A stretch of DNA of 64,000 nt from Porphyra umbilicalis (Eukaryota > Rhodophyta > Bangiophyceae > Bangiales > Bangiaceae). Every line of letters begins with the position of its first letter. The stretch's first letter is position 1. The notes beneath the pieces are model-generated. The model was not told the origin of the DNA. It made no database searches and saw nothing but the letters and a program-made list of their open reading frames with translations. The stretch covers positions 62,001-126,000 of the forward strand of contig KV918939.1 in NCBI GenBank assembly GCA_002049455.2, given 5' to 3'. The position numbers and the translations under genes are program-made. Of the stretch, positions 22,947 through 33,568 are shown piece after piece.

Positions 22947-25900
22947 TCAAAGGGTGTAGGCCACGCGCCCCATGGTGGTGCGGCACGTCGTGTACGCCGG
23001 GACCGGCAGGGGCTTCGTGAGGATGTCGGCTGCCATCTCCCCCGTGGGGACGTGCTCGGGCAGCAGCTGCTCGTCGGCCACCTTCTCGCGTACGAAGTGG
23101 TACGAGATGTTGATGTGCTTCGCCTTGGGCGAGAAGACAGGGTTGTGCATGACCGCTAGAGCGCTCTGGTTGTCGCAGCGCATCCGCATCGGCGTCGCCG
23201 TCCCCGTCAGGTCCTTGATCAGGTAAGACAGCCATACAGCCTCCTTCGCGACGGTCGCCGCCGCGATATACTTCGACTCGGTTGTCGAGTGCGCGACCGA
23301 CGGCTGGCTCGTGCTCGTTCAGCTGACGGCCGCACCGTTGAAGGTGAGCACGTAGCCCGTAGTGGACCGCCACGTGTCCAGGTCCCCGGCGTATTCAGCG
23401 TCACTGTACCCGACCATCGCCGCGGCGCTGCCGTACGTAAGGCCTAGCGACACGGTCACCTTCAGGTAGCGTAGGACCGTCTTGGCCGCCTCGAGGTGCT
23501 CCATGGTGGGCGCGGCCACGTGCCGCGTCAGCTGCTCCACTGCGAACGAGATGTCCGGCCGCGTCCCCGTCGCCAGGTACAGCAGCGAGCCTACCAGCTC
23601 TTGGTAGGTCTTGATCAGCGCCCCTATCAGGGGCTGCCCGTCCTTAGTGAGGCGGGCGCCGACACCCATCGGCAGACGCACCGGGTTGGCCTTGTCCAGG
23701 CCGAACCGCTCCAGCCGGGTGGTGACGTACTTGTGCTGCCCCACCTGCAGGGTCCCCTTGTCCGCGTCTCGGACGATTTGAAGCCCGAGGAAGAACGACG
23801 GCTCCCCCATCTCACGCGCCTTGAAGACACCGGTGATCGCCCCCTTGGCCAACTCTGCCGCTGTCTTTGTGGCGGCCGCCACCAAGAGGTCGTCGACGTA
23901 GATGAGGATAAATACAACCACGTCCCCGGTTGCGCCCTTGTACAGACACGGGTCGGCGTCGCATGGCGTGAAGCCCGCCGCGGCCAAGACCGCGTCCCGC
24001 TTCTTGTGCCAGGCCCGTGCGGCCTGCTTCAGGCCATAGAGCGCCTTCACAAGGCTGCAGACCTTGGTAGTGTCTCCCCGCTCATACCCTTTGGGCTGAC
24101 GCACGTAGATCTCCTCCTCCACCTCCCCGTTGAGGAAGGCGGCCTCGATGTCGAGCTGCAGGATCGTCATCCCCTCCGCCGCGCAGTGCGCGAGCAGCGT
24201 GCGTAGTGTCGCGTAGCGCGCCACTGGCACCCACACCTCGTCGTAGTCGAACAGGTACGTCTGCTTGTCCCCAAGGCCGACATACCGCCCCTTCCACCAG
24301 ACGACCTTGCCGTCCTGTCCGCGCTTGTGCTCACACAGCATCTCGGTGTCGGTCACCGTCTTGCCCGGCGGCAAGTCTGTCAGATACCAGGTCCCGTCCC
24401 GCTACAGGGCGTCGACCTCCGCCTTGACAGCAACTTCAAAATCCGCCCAGTCCGGTGCGCGTTGCGCCTGGTGGATGCGCATCTTGTCGGTAGCGCGCCC
24501 ACCCTTCGTGGCGAGCGCCCAACCAATCGCCCCCAGCAATGTCCCGGCCGTCGCGGCCGCCGTACTTGCGTGACCCCGCTGCGGCGTGTGGGCACGCAGA
24601 AGACGAACCAAGGAGCGGGATGTCAATGCCCCGGTCGCCGCGTCGACGCGGGGGGGGGGACAAGGCCGCGAGACCGTCGGGGCCTCCGCCACAACGTCGC
24701 CATCCTCCGGGACGCTGTCAGCACCATCCGACTCTCTGGTTCCCTCGCCCCCCACGTCGCCGCCGTCCGAATCGTTGGACGCGGTGGCGTTGGCTCGGGC
24801 GGAGGAGGCCAGCACGCGAGCAGCCGCAATGGCTGCATCTATCGATGCGGCGGGTGCCGGCGCCGTCGAGCCGCCCGTCGGGTGTGCGTGTCCCATCCCC
24901 ATGGGTGCCTCGGGGGTGTCAACGTCGCGCCCGCCGACAGCATCGAGCTCCGTGGGGAAGTGGACGTAGTCACGGTCATTAGGCATCCGGGGCACCGCAG
25001 AGCGAGTGCGCGAGAAGGGCAGGAGGGTGTCGGCCGACTCGGCAAAGCGAACGTTACGGCTCGTCTCCATCTTACCGTCCACGAGGATATGGTAGCCCTT
25101 CTGGTCGATCCCGTACCCGACGAAAATGCCTTCGACCGCTCGCGGCGACAGCTTGCCCCACAGCGCGGTTGGCACGAGCACCCATTCGCGGTACCCAAAC
25201 GGCCGTAGGTGCGCCACGTTGAGGCGCACCCCGTGGAAAAGCTCGTACGGCGTGACGGACTGCTGCCGCCCGACCACCCGATTGCCGAGGTGGTTCACGG
25301 GGACGGCTGCCTCGGCCCAATACTCGCGGTCCAGCCCGGAGTCGAGCAATGCCGCCATCATGGGCTCCATGACGACCCGGTTGTAGCGCTCTGCTACGCC
25401 GTTCGATTGCGGCGTGTAGCGCGTGGTCGTCTGGTGCTGCACGCCCTTCTCGGCGGGCCGCCGGGGCCAATCCTTGCTTGTGTACTCCTTCCCGCCGTCG
25501 GAGCGACCGACCTTGACGCGCTTCCCCGTTTGCACCTCCCAGCGGTTGACGACGGTAATGACCACGTCCTTGGCCTCCCCCTTCGTCTGCACCGGCACGA
25601 GCGTCTTGAAGCGCGAGTAGTCGTCGATGACGCTGACCATGAAGACGGTGCCCCCGGCGGAGCAGATCTCCATCGGCCCCGCCGCGTCGGTGTGGATGAT
25701 CTGCAGCGGCTCGGTGGTCGTCGTGTCGTGTGCGTGGAAAGGCGCGCGGATCATCTTTCCGCCGATGCACGGGGCGCAATCGGCCTCCCGCAGCGCCGCC
25801 ACCTGCGCCCTGTCAAGGTGCATGCCGTCGACGGCGCCCGCGGTGCGCTCCAGCAGCGTGGCGCCGAGGTGCGCAAATCGAGAGTGCCACATTTCCGCCG

Positions 25901-26180
25901 TTGGTGTCGCCGCGGCCGTCATTGCCGCGCCCACCTCGTCCACCGTTGGCAGCACATACAGCTTGCCACGCTGAGTGCCCTGCAGCTTCACGGTCTCCTT
26001 GTGCTTCACGAGCACCCTGTTCATGTGGAACTCGATCTCGTACCCGCGCGCCGACGCTTGGCGCACAGAGAAGAGGGATGCCGTAAACATGGGCACCACC
26101 AGCACGTCGAGGAGCGCGAGAGTCGTTTCTCTCCCGTCGACCTCGATGGTCAGGTGCACCGTCCCACTAGTGGTGGCGAC
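22947..26180 (-). CDS. Copia-2 pol: integrase, RT, RNase H (one UAG, one UGA)
   Basis: Read from 26180 down to a UGA stop at 22947. Integrase: the HHCC region (WHSRFAHLG ... CAPCIGGKM) and catalytic D,D,E (IHTDAAGPME ... TPQSNGVAERYNR). Then a Thr/Ala/Asp-rich linker, RT with LQLDIEAAFLNGEV and LIYVDDLLVA, and RNase H ending DILTKPLP. A UAG at 24402-24404 falls in EVDAL-UAG-RDGTWYL, just before the RT, a place where copia proteins commonly have Gln or a similar residue. A UGA at 23319-23321 falls in GAAVS-UGA-TSTSQPS, where the family has Trp (Copia-1 reads GGPISWTSKRQ). The 5' continuation lies beyond the insertion at 26181-26924. Confidence 0.9.
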
Positions 26181-26924
26181 CAGGGGTTGTCAGGATATGC
26201 TTTTTGGGCCGTAATAGGATACGGACACACGCCGATCCTTCGTATCTGATTACGGATAACTGCCTCAGGTGAGATCCGGATCAGGATATTTGCCACCGGA
26301 ACCGGATATTTGAGTGGAATATATTCGTATCCGGATACGACTATTGGACCCGAATATAATCCCCGAAGTCCGACGGACAGCTCAATGACAGCCCAAGAAG
26401 AATGCCATCCGGTCGTTATTCAAGTACTGAATGGACGTCAGTACGACTTGAAATCCACACTTGATTTCAACGCCCCAACGGGCGCCGTCGAGGCGGTTCC
26501 CCGCCGTTTTTGTAAACGGACGTCAGAATGACGGTTCTGAATCTCGTGTTACACTCTGACAACAACGCAATCAGGTTAAGTCGCGTGATTGACCCGGGTC
26601 GGGCTGGATCGCCGCTTGTCGCTGCCAAAAAGTTCGGACCTTAATTCCGCGATTGTCGGCACGCGAAAAGAGAGGTCGATTATGTTTAACCAGAATTCGC
26701 CAGGTGCGGGAAGACTCATAACCGTATATATCCCTGTATCCTGACTCTCATATCTGGGATACGGATCCGATACAATCTTGCAGTTTCTGTCGGACCGAAT
26801 AGTTATATCCTCACCTCCTTTTCTCATAATGCATTTCGGATATGCGTCCCCGGCTCGTAGCCGAAGTGGATACGGATATAATGCACGGATATAATCCTCG
26901 GGGATATATCCATGACAACCCCTG
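26181..26924. mobile_element. hAT-like non-autonomous element in Copia-2
   Basis: 744 bp with inverted ends CAGGGGTTGTCA / TGACAACCCCTG and an 8-bp target duplication GTGGCGAC (26173-26180 and 26925-26932). The interior is AT-rich for this genome and full of GGATAC/GGATAT words in both orientations, typical of subterminal transposase sites. No transposase is encoded. TIR start (CAG) and 8-bp duplication fit the hAT superfamily. Confidence 0.88.
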
Positions 26925-27189
26925 GTGGCGACAAGCTCCCTCCCTTCCGCCAGAAGGATGTGCACCGGCGCGCACTGCTTGGCGTCCGTCAGCAGCTCCG
27001 CCTCCCCCTTCATGTGGTGGGAGGCTTCGCTGTCCATGACCCACAAGCCCAGCGCGGGCGTGCCGTCTGCGACGAGCGCCATCATGGCGAGGCCCGCAGC
27101 GCCGGCGCCACCACGACCCGGGCGACCGCCGTTGGCCCGCTTGGTGCAGTTGCGCTTGTAGTGCCCCATTTCGTTGCACTCGTAGCGAC
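26925..27189 (-). CDS. Copia-2 zinc knuckle and protease start, fragment
   Basis: Middle piece of the Copia-2 polyprotein between two insertions. It shows the second half of a CCHC knuckle (YECNEMGHYKRNC) and the protease motif WVMDSEASHHM. The usual active-site triplet DSG reads DSE here, so the protease is probably dead even without the insertions. Confidence 0.8.
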
Positions 27190-28499
27190 CAGGAATTGGT
27201 GGAATCTGATATTTCGTCAGTACTCCGATACCATCCATGGAAATACATAATGATCGCATACCGGGCTCATGATAATAGCGAAAGCTGAATTACGGAATAG
27301 ATGAAATTTTCTGGAGAAGATCGCGAGTCATATCGGATTGAGCATTGGCAACGATCAAGGATAAAATCCGATCGCGACATTCGATAAGATCGCAACTCTC
27401 CTGGCATCGGGAGCGGGACGGGGAACAAAGAAAGATCGGCCGGAGAGGCGACTGCCCTGGTTCTGTCGCCATCCGGTGCCCTCGGCAGGACTGTCAGAAA
27501 CACGTGTGCTGGAGGCTGGAACCAGGTCTCGCTGGCCCTATTTCAGAGCCTCGCATCAGCAGTCGAGATACGTATTGCAATCTTGTCAATTCTGGACCAT
27601 GGGAGCAAGAGCAACCTGCAGTCCGCACAACTGCTGATTTGCCGAGAGCTCGTATCCGGCCCAATGCATGACTGCTGTACATCTGTTCAGCACAGTTCTT
27701 CTCGTCGGAATTGGCCAAAGTTCAGGAGACTGCACTAACTGTGCTAGCACAAATGGGACAGGTGGCTTGTTTGTCGATTCGATTGCACGCCTGCATATGA
27801 ATCTCTAGGCGCCATTGCCGCTATCGTTTTCACAGATATGCTTACCGGATAAAGCGGAGTGTCCCCAGTCCGATCTGAGTACTGTCTATTCTGGCACTAG
27901 GGCTCCGATAAGGACGGCTCTACTCTTTTCCCTCCGTGTTGAGTACAATACGAGCTTCCAGCCTCAGCCCATATCCCGGATGGATACGAGTATCCTGTGT
28001 GGATACATCCTCTAAAGATTTTCCTCACCAACCCCTGCGCAGCGAGCCCAGAACCATCGTCAAAAGCACGTCTGTTTTTGCCTGTTTTGAGCCTCTTGGA
28101 GGCCCGTGTTCCTGTTTCAAGAAACAGAATTCCTGTGCAAAAAAAAATATCGACCCCCCTTGACAGGCTCTCAGAGGCTATCCCATGCGAGGTCCTTGCA
28201 TATTTGTGTTTGCGAGAACAGGAATCGTTCCTCACTCCACACATTGCGCCTGCTAGCAGGGCCATAGATGCTTCTCCGCCTCTCTCTCTTTCTGGAAGGG
28301 TGAAGTGTATACGTCTTATGCTTTGTCTCTCTTTTTACGAGTGGAGATGCATCTATCCCGGCAAACAGATGATTTTGGCGCCCTTTCTGGAAAAAAGCAG
28401 CCCTGACAGAGCCCCAGGGCTGTTTGCAGAATATCTGTTTGTCCCAAAACACCCAAAAGCAGACGTGCTCTTGACGACAGTTTTGGGCCCGCTGCGCTG
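27190..28499. mobile_element. Composite insertion in the Copia-2 zinc knuckle
   Basis: 1310 bp between near-identical 8-bp repeats GTAGCGAC (27182-27189) and GTAGCAAC (28500-28507). Its left end is CAGGAATTGGTGG; a matching inverted end, CACCAACCCCTG, occurs internally near 28026-28037, directly before the 465-bp MITE copy that forms the right end. It therefore looks like a hAT-like element abutting a MITE. The interior shares GGATAC-type words with the element at 26181. No coding sequence recognised. Confidence 0.7.
28035..28499 (-). mobile_element. 466-bp inverted-repeat MITE, copy 2
   Basis: Reverse-orientation relative of 8945-9411. The ends are GCGCAGCGAGCCCAGAAC and the complement of CAGCGCAGCGGGCCC. 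It forms the right edge of the composite insertion. Confidence 0.75.
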
Positions 28500-28507
28500 G
28501 TAGCAAC

Positions 28508-29273
28508 GCACGTCCGCCATATCGCGACGCCCCCCGCGCTTGTTGGCGCGGGGGCGGGCCTTATCAGCCGCCTTGAGGGCGCTCCCCGCGTCGGCTCCCT
28601 TGGTCAGGCCGAGTCGCGGCTCCGTCGCCTGGAGCTGCTCCTGCGCCATCTCCACCGTTATGCCTGGCTGAACCGCCAGCACCGTCGCGACGAGGTCGTA
28701 CTTGCCCTGTAGGCCCACCAGCAGCGCCGTGACGAGCTCCTCGTCGCCGACGTCGGCGCCGAGCGCCTCAAGCTCCCAAACAAGCGCCCGGTTACGGTTG
28801 AAGTAGCGCACGACCGACTCGTTACGCCCCATCTTGAGGGTAGTGAGCTACCGGCGCAGGTTGACCATCCGCGCCGGGCCGCGGGAGCGAAACTCACGCT
28901 CCAGCGCATCCCAGGCTCCACGCGCCGTAGCGTGGCGGCGGAAAGTGGACAGATGGTGCGGCTTCACGTTTAGCACAATCAGGGACATGGCCTGTTTGTC
29001 CTTGAGGGCCTCGGCCTCCGCGGTATCGGACGCCAACTTCACGGCCGCGGCGTGCGCGGCACTCGATCCGGCGTCCGTCGAGGCATCGGCCCCGGCATCC
29101 ACCTCCCCATCGACGCGGGGAAGAGTCGGACCCACATGGGGGGTCGAATCCGCCTTAGAGGCCACAGCCACCCAACAGCCCTTGAACCGCATAATGTGTT
29201 CGATCTCGACCGCCCACTGTGAATAGTTGTCAGTGTCCAACTTGGTGACGCGCGGGACGCCGTCACCCGTCAT
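28508..29273 (-). CDS. Copia-2 gag (one in-frame UAG)
   Basis: Gag of the UBN2/copia type read from 29273 (MTGDGVPRV...). Landmarks: KLDTDNYSQWAVEIEHIM at the N-terminus, GAWDALEREF in the middle, then ARMVNLRR-UAG-LTTLKMGRNESV, then a basic tail and the first Cys of the knuckle where the composite insertion begins. The UAG is at 28848-28850. In related gags this spot (LRRQL or LKKQL) is commonly Gln or Glu. An in-frame upstream ATG at 29318 is possible. Confidence 0.85.
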
Positions 29274-29640
29274 TGCGCCGACCGGTTGATCTCGTTGGCC
29301 ACTTCGTGCCCGGTCCACCGGCCGCCACGTGCGCCAAACGACTTGACCTCACGCCTCGTCCCGGCGAGATCTTTCCGGATGCGCCGCTCGTGGCCTTGCC
29401 TCGCCGCCACGCCTTACTGACGCCGCGGCACCGTCGCTCCTTCGGTGGCGTCGTCCGCCTCCGCCGACTGCTCCGCCGCCTCGGTCCGCGAGCGCGTAGG
29501 TCCCGGTGTGGGCAGCATGAGGATGTTGTCCACGTACACCACCCACGTCTCCCCGGTGCACCCCGGATCGCCGGCCGCCTGAGAAAGCGCCGGCGGCAGC
29601 GGGGTCCCAGGGGCAGATGCCAAGCCAAATGTAAAGGCTG

Positions 29641-29652
29641 GGCCCACAACCT
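29641..29652 (-). promoter_or_regulatory. Copia-2 primer binding site
   Basis: On the minus strand GGTTGTGGGCCC follows the 5' LTR directly. It differs by one base from the first 12 bases of the Copia-1 site. Confidence 0.65.
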
Positions 29653-30225
29653 GTTGTGAGAGGCTAGATTGCTCACGCGCGCGCCCGCCTAGAGTGCGTG
29701 CGCGTGTGTTTGTTCTCCCCCGCCGTAGCTAGACGCAGATGAGAAAAAAGTAAACGCTCTGTCCTCTCTCCTGCGCCTGGGGCTAGCCCCCGAGGCGCGT
29801 CCTTCTTTACCCTGTCAGGCGGCGCCCGCTCTTCTCACAGCACCCCGCCCCCTACCTACGCTCCCCCAGCACGCCCTGCCCGCGCGCCCCGTGCGGGCTC
29901 ACTCTCCCCGGTGCGGGCCCCCCACGCCCGTCCCGGTTTGCATCCCGCCAGGAGCGGTGCCCAGGCATGGGCGCCTCTGCCCTCTTGAAGCCGCTCCGCG
30001 CCTGCCCTCCCGCGCCTGCCAGGACTCCCCCACATCCTGGCCGGCGGCGACCCCTCGTCGTCGGCGCGGCTGGCCACTCAGCCCAGCCGTCTGCTGTGGG
30101 TCGCGGCTGCCCTGGGTTGCCCCGAGACGGGGACACCCACGGCGGCTGCCACCTGTAGGAGGACTTGACCGGAGTGCCGTTGGCGCGGGGAGCACTTAGT
30201 AGTTGCTCCCCCCGCCCTCACAACA
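29653..30225 (-). repeat. Copia-2 5' LTR
   Basis: 573 bp. The TATATA of the 3' LTR is replaced here by CTTTA near 29813-29820. Confidence 0.93.
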
Positions 30226-30933
30226 GTCCGCAAATTACCTGACAAGCCCTGATGGGCTGTATACGCTCCTGTTGTATCGGACCGCGCCGCTCAGCAGGCA
30301 AGGGCCTCCCGCCTCCCCTGTCCAACATCACGAGTGGTTCTGTTTTTTCATGCGGGCCTCGGCTCCGCGGGTGCCTCAGGGGCGCAGCATGAAATCTGCT
30401 TGTGGCCCGTATCGGGGGACTGTCTCCGGGCGAAAGAGCGGGTTGTGAGTTAGCAGCGTCGTGCGTCGCTCAGCGGGTGCGGCCTACGCGCGGGCTGCCA
30501 TGAGACGGTGACGCACGCAGCGCTGTCAAGCGTACAGCTGGCTGCAGCCATCAATCCCCACGCTCGTGCTCTGCCGCGCGCTCGACCAGCGCGCCCGCGG
30601 GGTTCCCCGTGCTTCCTCTGTGAGTGGCGCCTCGTCAAACGTGCCGGGGGCAATTGCAAGGCCCTGCAGCGCGGGGCGTAGGCCGGGCAGTGGGGCAGTA
30701 TCATCTTCAGCCTCCCCTTTGTGCTCCAGCTGCACATCTTTGTTGCATACCCAGCAGCGGTGGTCCGGTCGACTTGCTCATAAGAGCGTCAGCCATCCTG
30801 GCGAGCTGCACAAGATGGCCCACCTACAAAACAGGTGTGGGCAGCTTCCGACGACAAGGAAGCCGCCGCACGTCATCCAGCTGCTGCCGGTGGATGCGGG
30901 CCCCCTTTGCTCGACCCCTTCTGGGAGTCCACC
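30226..30933. other. Intergenic, upstream of the peptidase relic
   Basis: Starts with the GTCCG duplication of Copia-2. No gene recognised. It would contain the old promoter of the M13 gene. Confidence 0.4.
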
Positions 30934-32713
30934 ATGCCGTGCCGGGCCATTCTCACCCGCGGCGTCCTTCTCAGCGCCGCCGCTGCCGCCGTCGCGGCGG
31001 CAGCCGCCCTCCCCTCCGACGCGGTCAAAGAGCTCCTCCCCTAGACGCCCGCCGAGGTGGCAAACTTTGTCTCCTCCTCTATGAACGCGTCGGTCAACCG
31101 GTGCGATGACGCCTACGAGTGGGCGTGCGGCGGGCGGTATGCCGCGAATCCAGGCTCGCGCAACTATGGGGCAATCGCCGACCGCGTCGAGGTCACCTGG
31201 ACAAGCTGCTCCGTGTGGCGCCGCTCAAAAACACCAATCCGGGCATCCTGTACAACGATTACCTCAACCTCGACAGCCGCCCGCACGATGTGTCCATGCT
31301 GGCGCGGTTTGGGCCTGTGCTGCGCGCGGTCAGCGCCAACAGCACGTACGCGTCGGTCGTCGCGGCGCTGGCAACGATGCACAGCAACAGCGGCGGGGAG
31401 CCACTGTTTAAGACGGGCACTATTCGCGACAGCCGCACCGAGTACGGCGTTAAGGTGCTCAAGGTGCACCGGCCTACGTTGGGGATGTTCAAGAGGGGCT
31501 TCCACGGGAGTTCCTGCCGCGACAAGGAGGTTCAGGCTGCCTTTAAGACGATGCTTGTGGCTTTTATGCGCTACGCCAACGAGGCTGAGCTGCTGGGTGG
31601 TGCGGCCGATCGGGGGATGGCGGCATCGGGGTGGGCAAGCGCGGAGGAGGTCACCGAGGCGGTCTACGCGTTTGAGGAGCGCATCCAAGTGTTCAAGACC
31701 GCCGGCTACCGCGCGTACAAGGACGCCAAGAATCATCCAAAGATGAACTACCTGTCACTGGCGACGACCAAGGAGCTGGAGCTGATCGCCGGCACGTTTG
31801 CGATATTCGGTGTGAAGGTGCCGACCGGCCTCGCCGTCATCAAGTACCCCGTCTACTTTGGGTCGCTCAACGATTGGATCCGCGCCGACGTTGTCGGTAA
31901 CGCTAACAATGGGCGCGCCATCCTTCAAGCGTATCTCGCCTACAAGGTCACCCGCTCGTTTGGCGCCAAGTAGCTCGTCGTCCCAGACGTACAGGCCGCG
32001 TACTGCGCGTACAAGGCGGTGTCGACGAACGGGAGCAGGTTCAAGCCCCGCGCGGAGCGCTGCTTTTCCCGTGTTGCCAAGCGCTTCTCGGTAGAGATGT
32101 CGGAAGCGTTTATGGACAACTTTTTCGGGCCGGACACGGTCGCCTTCGCCAAGGGGATGGCCAAGGACATCCGAGTGGCGTACGATGCCCGCCTCAAGGC
32201 GTCGGCGTGGCGTTACGCGCCGACCAAGGCGGCTGCTGTCTCGAAGCTCGCGGCAATGAAGCTGGTGGTCGCCGACAACACCCCCAGCGGCCCCGAAGAC
32301 AACATGGCCGACGTGGTTTGCACCAAGGACGACTACGCGTCGTCCTACCTGTCGGCCAACGTTCACCTTTGGCGGGTGCAGTGGCATCGGCTGGTCAACC
32401 CGCGCGCGCCGCACCAGGCGAGCCTCCGCATCTGGAGGACCAACGAGCGGCATGATGGGTACCGCAACGAGATTTACATCCCAGCGGCGACCCTCTCTTT
32501 GCCCACCTTCAGCTCTCTTTCCTTGGCGCGGCACAGATTTGGTGCAAGCGCCTCGACGTGGAGGAGCTGGCCGACGACCTGCGCAATGACGTGCACTCGC
32601 CCAAGCGGTACCGCGTCGAGGGCACCCTCTCCCAGTTTGGCGAGTTTGCCAAGGCCTTCAACTGCCCGGCCGGCTCGCGGTACAACTCGGCGAACAAGTG
32701 TTCCCTCTACTGA
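30934..32713 (+). pseudogene. M13 (neprilysin-type) peptidase, catalytic core deleted
   Basis: M13 enzymes are membrane-anchored zinc endopeptidases. The start at 30934 gives a hydrophobic anchor (VLLSAAAAAVAAAAALP). Family landmarks follow: NRCDDAYEWACGG; ILYNDYLNLDS; helices up to ILQAYLAYKV; NEIYIPAATL, the equivalent of the usual FPAGIL; and the C-terminal block YRVEGTLSQFGEFAKAFNCP ... KCSLY with a UGA stop. Between IYIPAATL (about 32490) and QIWCK (about 32540) the segment that should carry HExxH and the second zinc-ligand motif is absent, so it cannot be an active peptidase. UAGs at 31042-31044 and 31971-31973, one base shift near 31190 and another at the deletion add to the damage. 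It could in principle be a non-enzymatic relative, but the shifts argue for a pseudogene. Confidence 0.82.
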
Positions 32714-32881
32714 GGGGGGTGAGGGGGAGGGAGCATGACATGCCGAGGGGGTGCCGTCGAGGCGGCGTGTCGGCGGGGCGGGGGCGACACGGCGGGTGTC
32801 GGTCGCTGCGAGGGCGATTTTCGTATTGCCAGCTGCCATTGACCGATAGCGAGAGAACCATGTCCCACTCCAGCACACATG

Positions 32882-33033
32882 TGGCGCTTTACAGCCGTTC
32901 TCTGAAGAATCCCGCACTACAACTGTCCCAAAAGTGTTCCAAATCGGCCTCGGCGGCGTCGTAGAGGCGGATTTGGAACTCTTTTGCAACAGTTGGAGTG
33001 CGGGATATTTGGGAGAGCGGCTGTAAAGCGCCA
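32882..33033. mobile_element. Small foldback MITE, copy 2
   Basis: 152 bp with long imperfect inverted arms (about 65 bp each). Outer ends TGGCGCTTTACAGCCG and its complement match perfectly. The inner arms TTCCAAATCGGCCTC / GAGGCGGATTTGGAA match the copy at 20811-20938. It would fold into one long hairpin. Confidence 0.8.
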
Positions 33034-33568
33034 CAACTCTTCGTCTCAAGAGGGCTCGCTCGCCTATTTCGCTGGTTGGCTTGCTTACGCGAGCCGCGGC
33101 AGCTGCTCCGCTGGAGATCGCGCCCCGCCCCACTCTGGTGGCCCGGGGCGCTATGGCAGATGCCAGTTGTCAAAGTGTATGGCCTCCCGGGCGGGGAACT
33201 CCTCAGGCGCCCAGCTTTGTGGCAGCCACCCATCCATTGTGTTGTGGGTGCGTGAGCGCGGTGCGAGCGCTGTGGTGCCGCCACGGTGTGGAGAGAGCAC
33301 GCAGGCGCTGTTGCAGAGCCGCCTCAGCAGGGCTCCTGGGACCCGTCGCAAACCCAGCTGAAACAGTCACGCCGTGCTTGCGTCTTGCAGCTCCCGCACG
33401 CATGCAGGTGGAGGGCTCCTTTCGTTTGTTCAGGCGGAGGAGACCGCGGCCCGCTCCGCCCTTGGTTTCAACCGTTTTCGCAGTCAAGCGTGCTCGCTCC
33501 TCGCACCCCACGCGACCACTGTTCCCCTGCCGCCTACGTCCGAAGTCCTTTGGCAGCCATTGCCCTAG
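33034..33568. other. Intergenic
   Basis: Presumed promoter of the membrane-protein gene at 33569. No gene or clear motif seen. Confidence 0.4.

Larger units (their letters stand above)
22352..30225 (-). mobile_element. Copia-2, complete Ty1/copia element with nested insertions
   Basis: Minus-strand element of 7.9 kb. LTRs at 22352-22925 (3') and 29653-30225 (5') start TGTTGTGAG and end CCACAACA in plus orientation. GTCCG flanks both sides (22347-22351 and 30226-30230). The interior holds a copia PBS and gag-pol in copia order. Two later insertions, 26181-26924 and 27190-28499, each bounded by 8-bp repeats, cut the protease region and the zinc knuckle. Removing them restores one continuous gene apart from two UAGs and one UGA. 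Confidence 0.93.
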
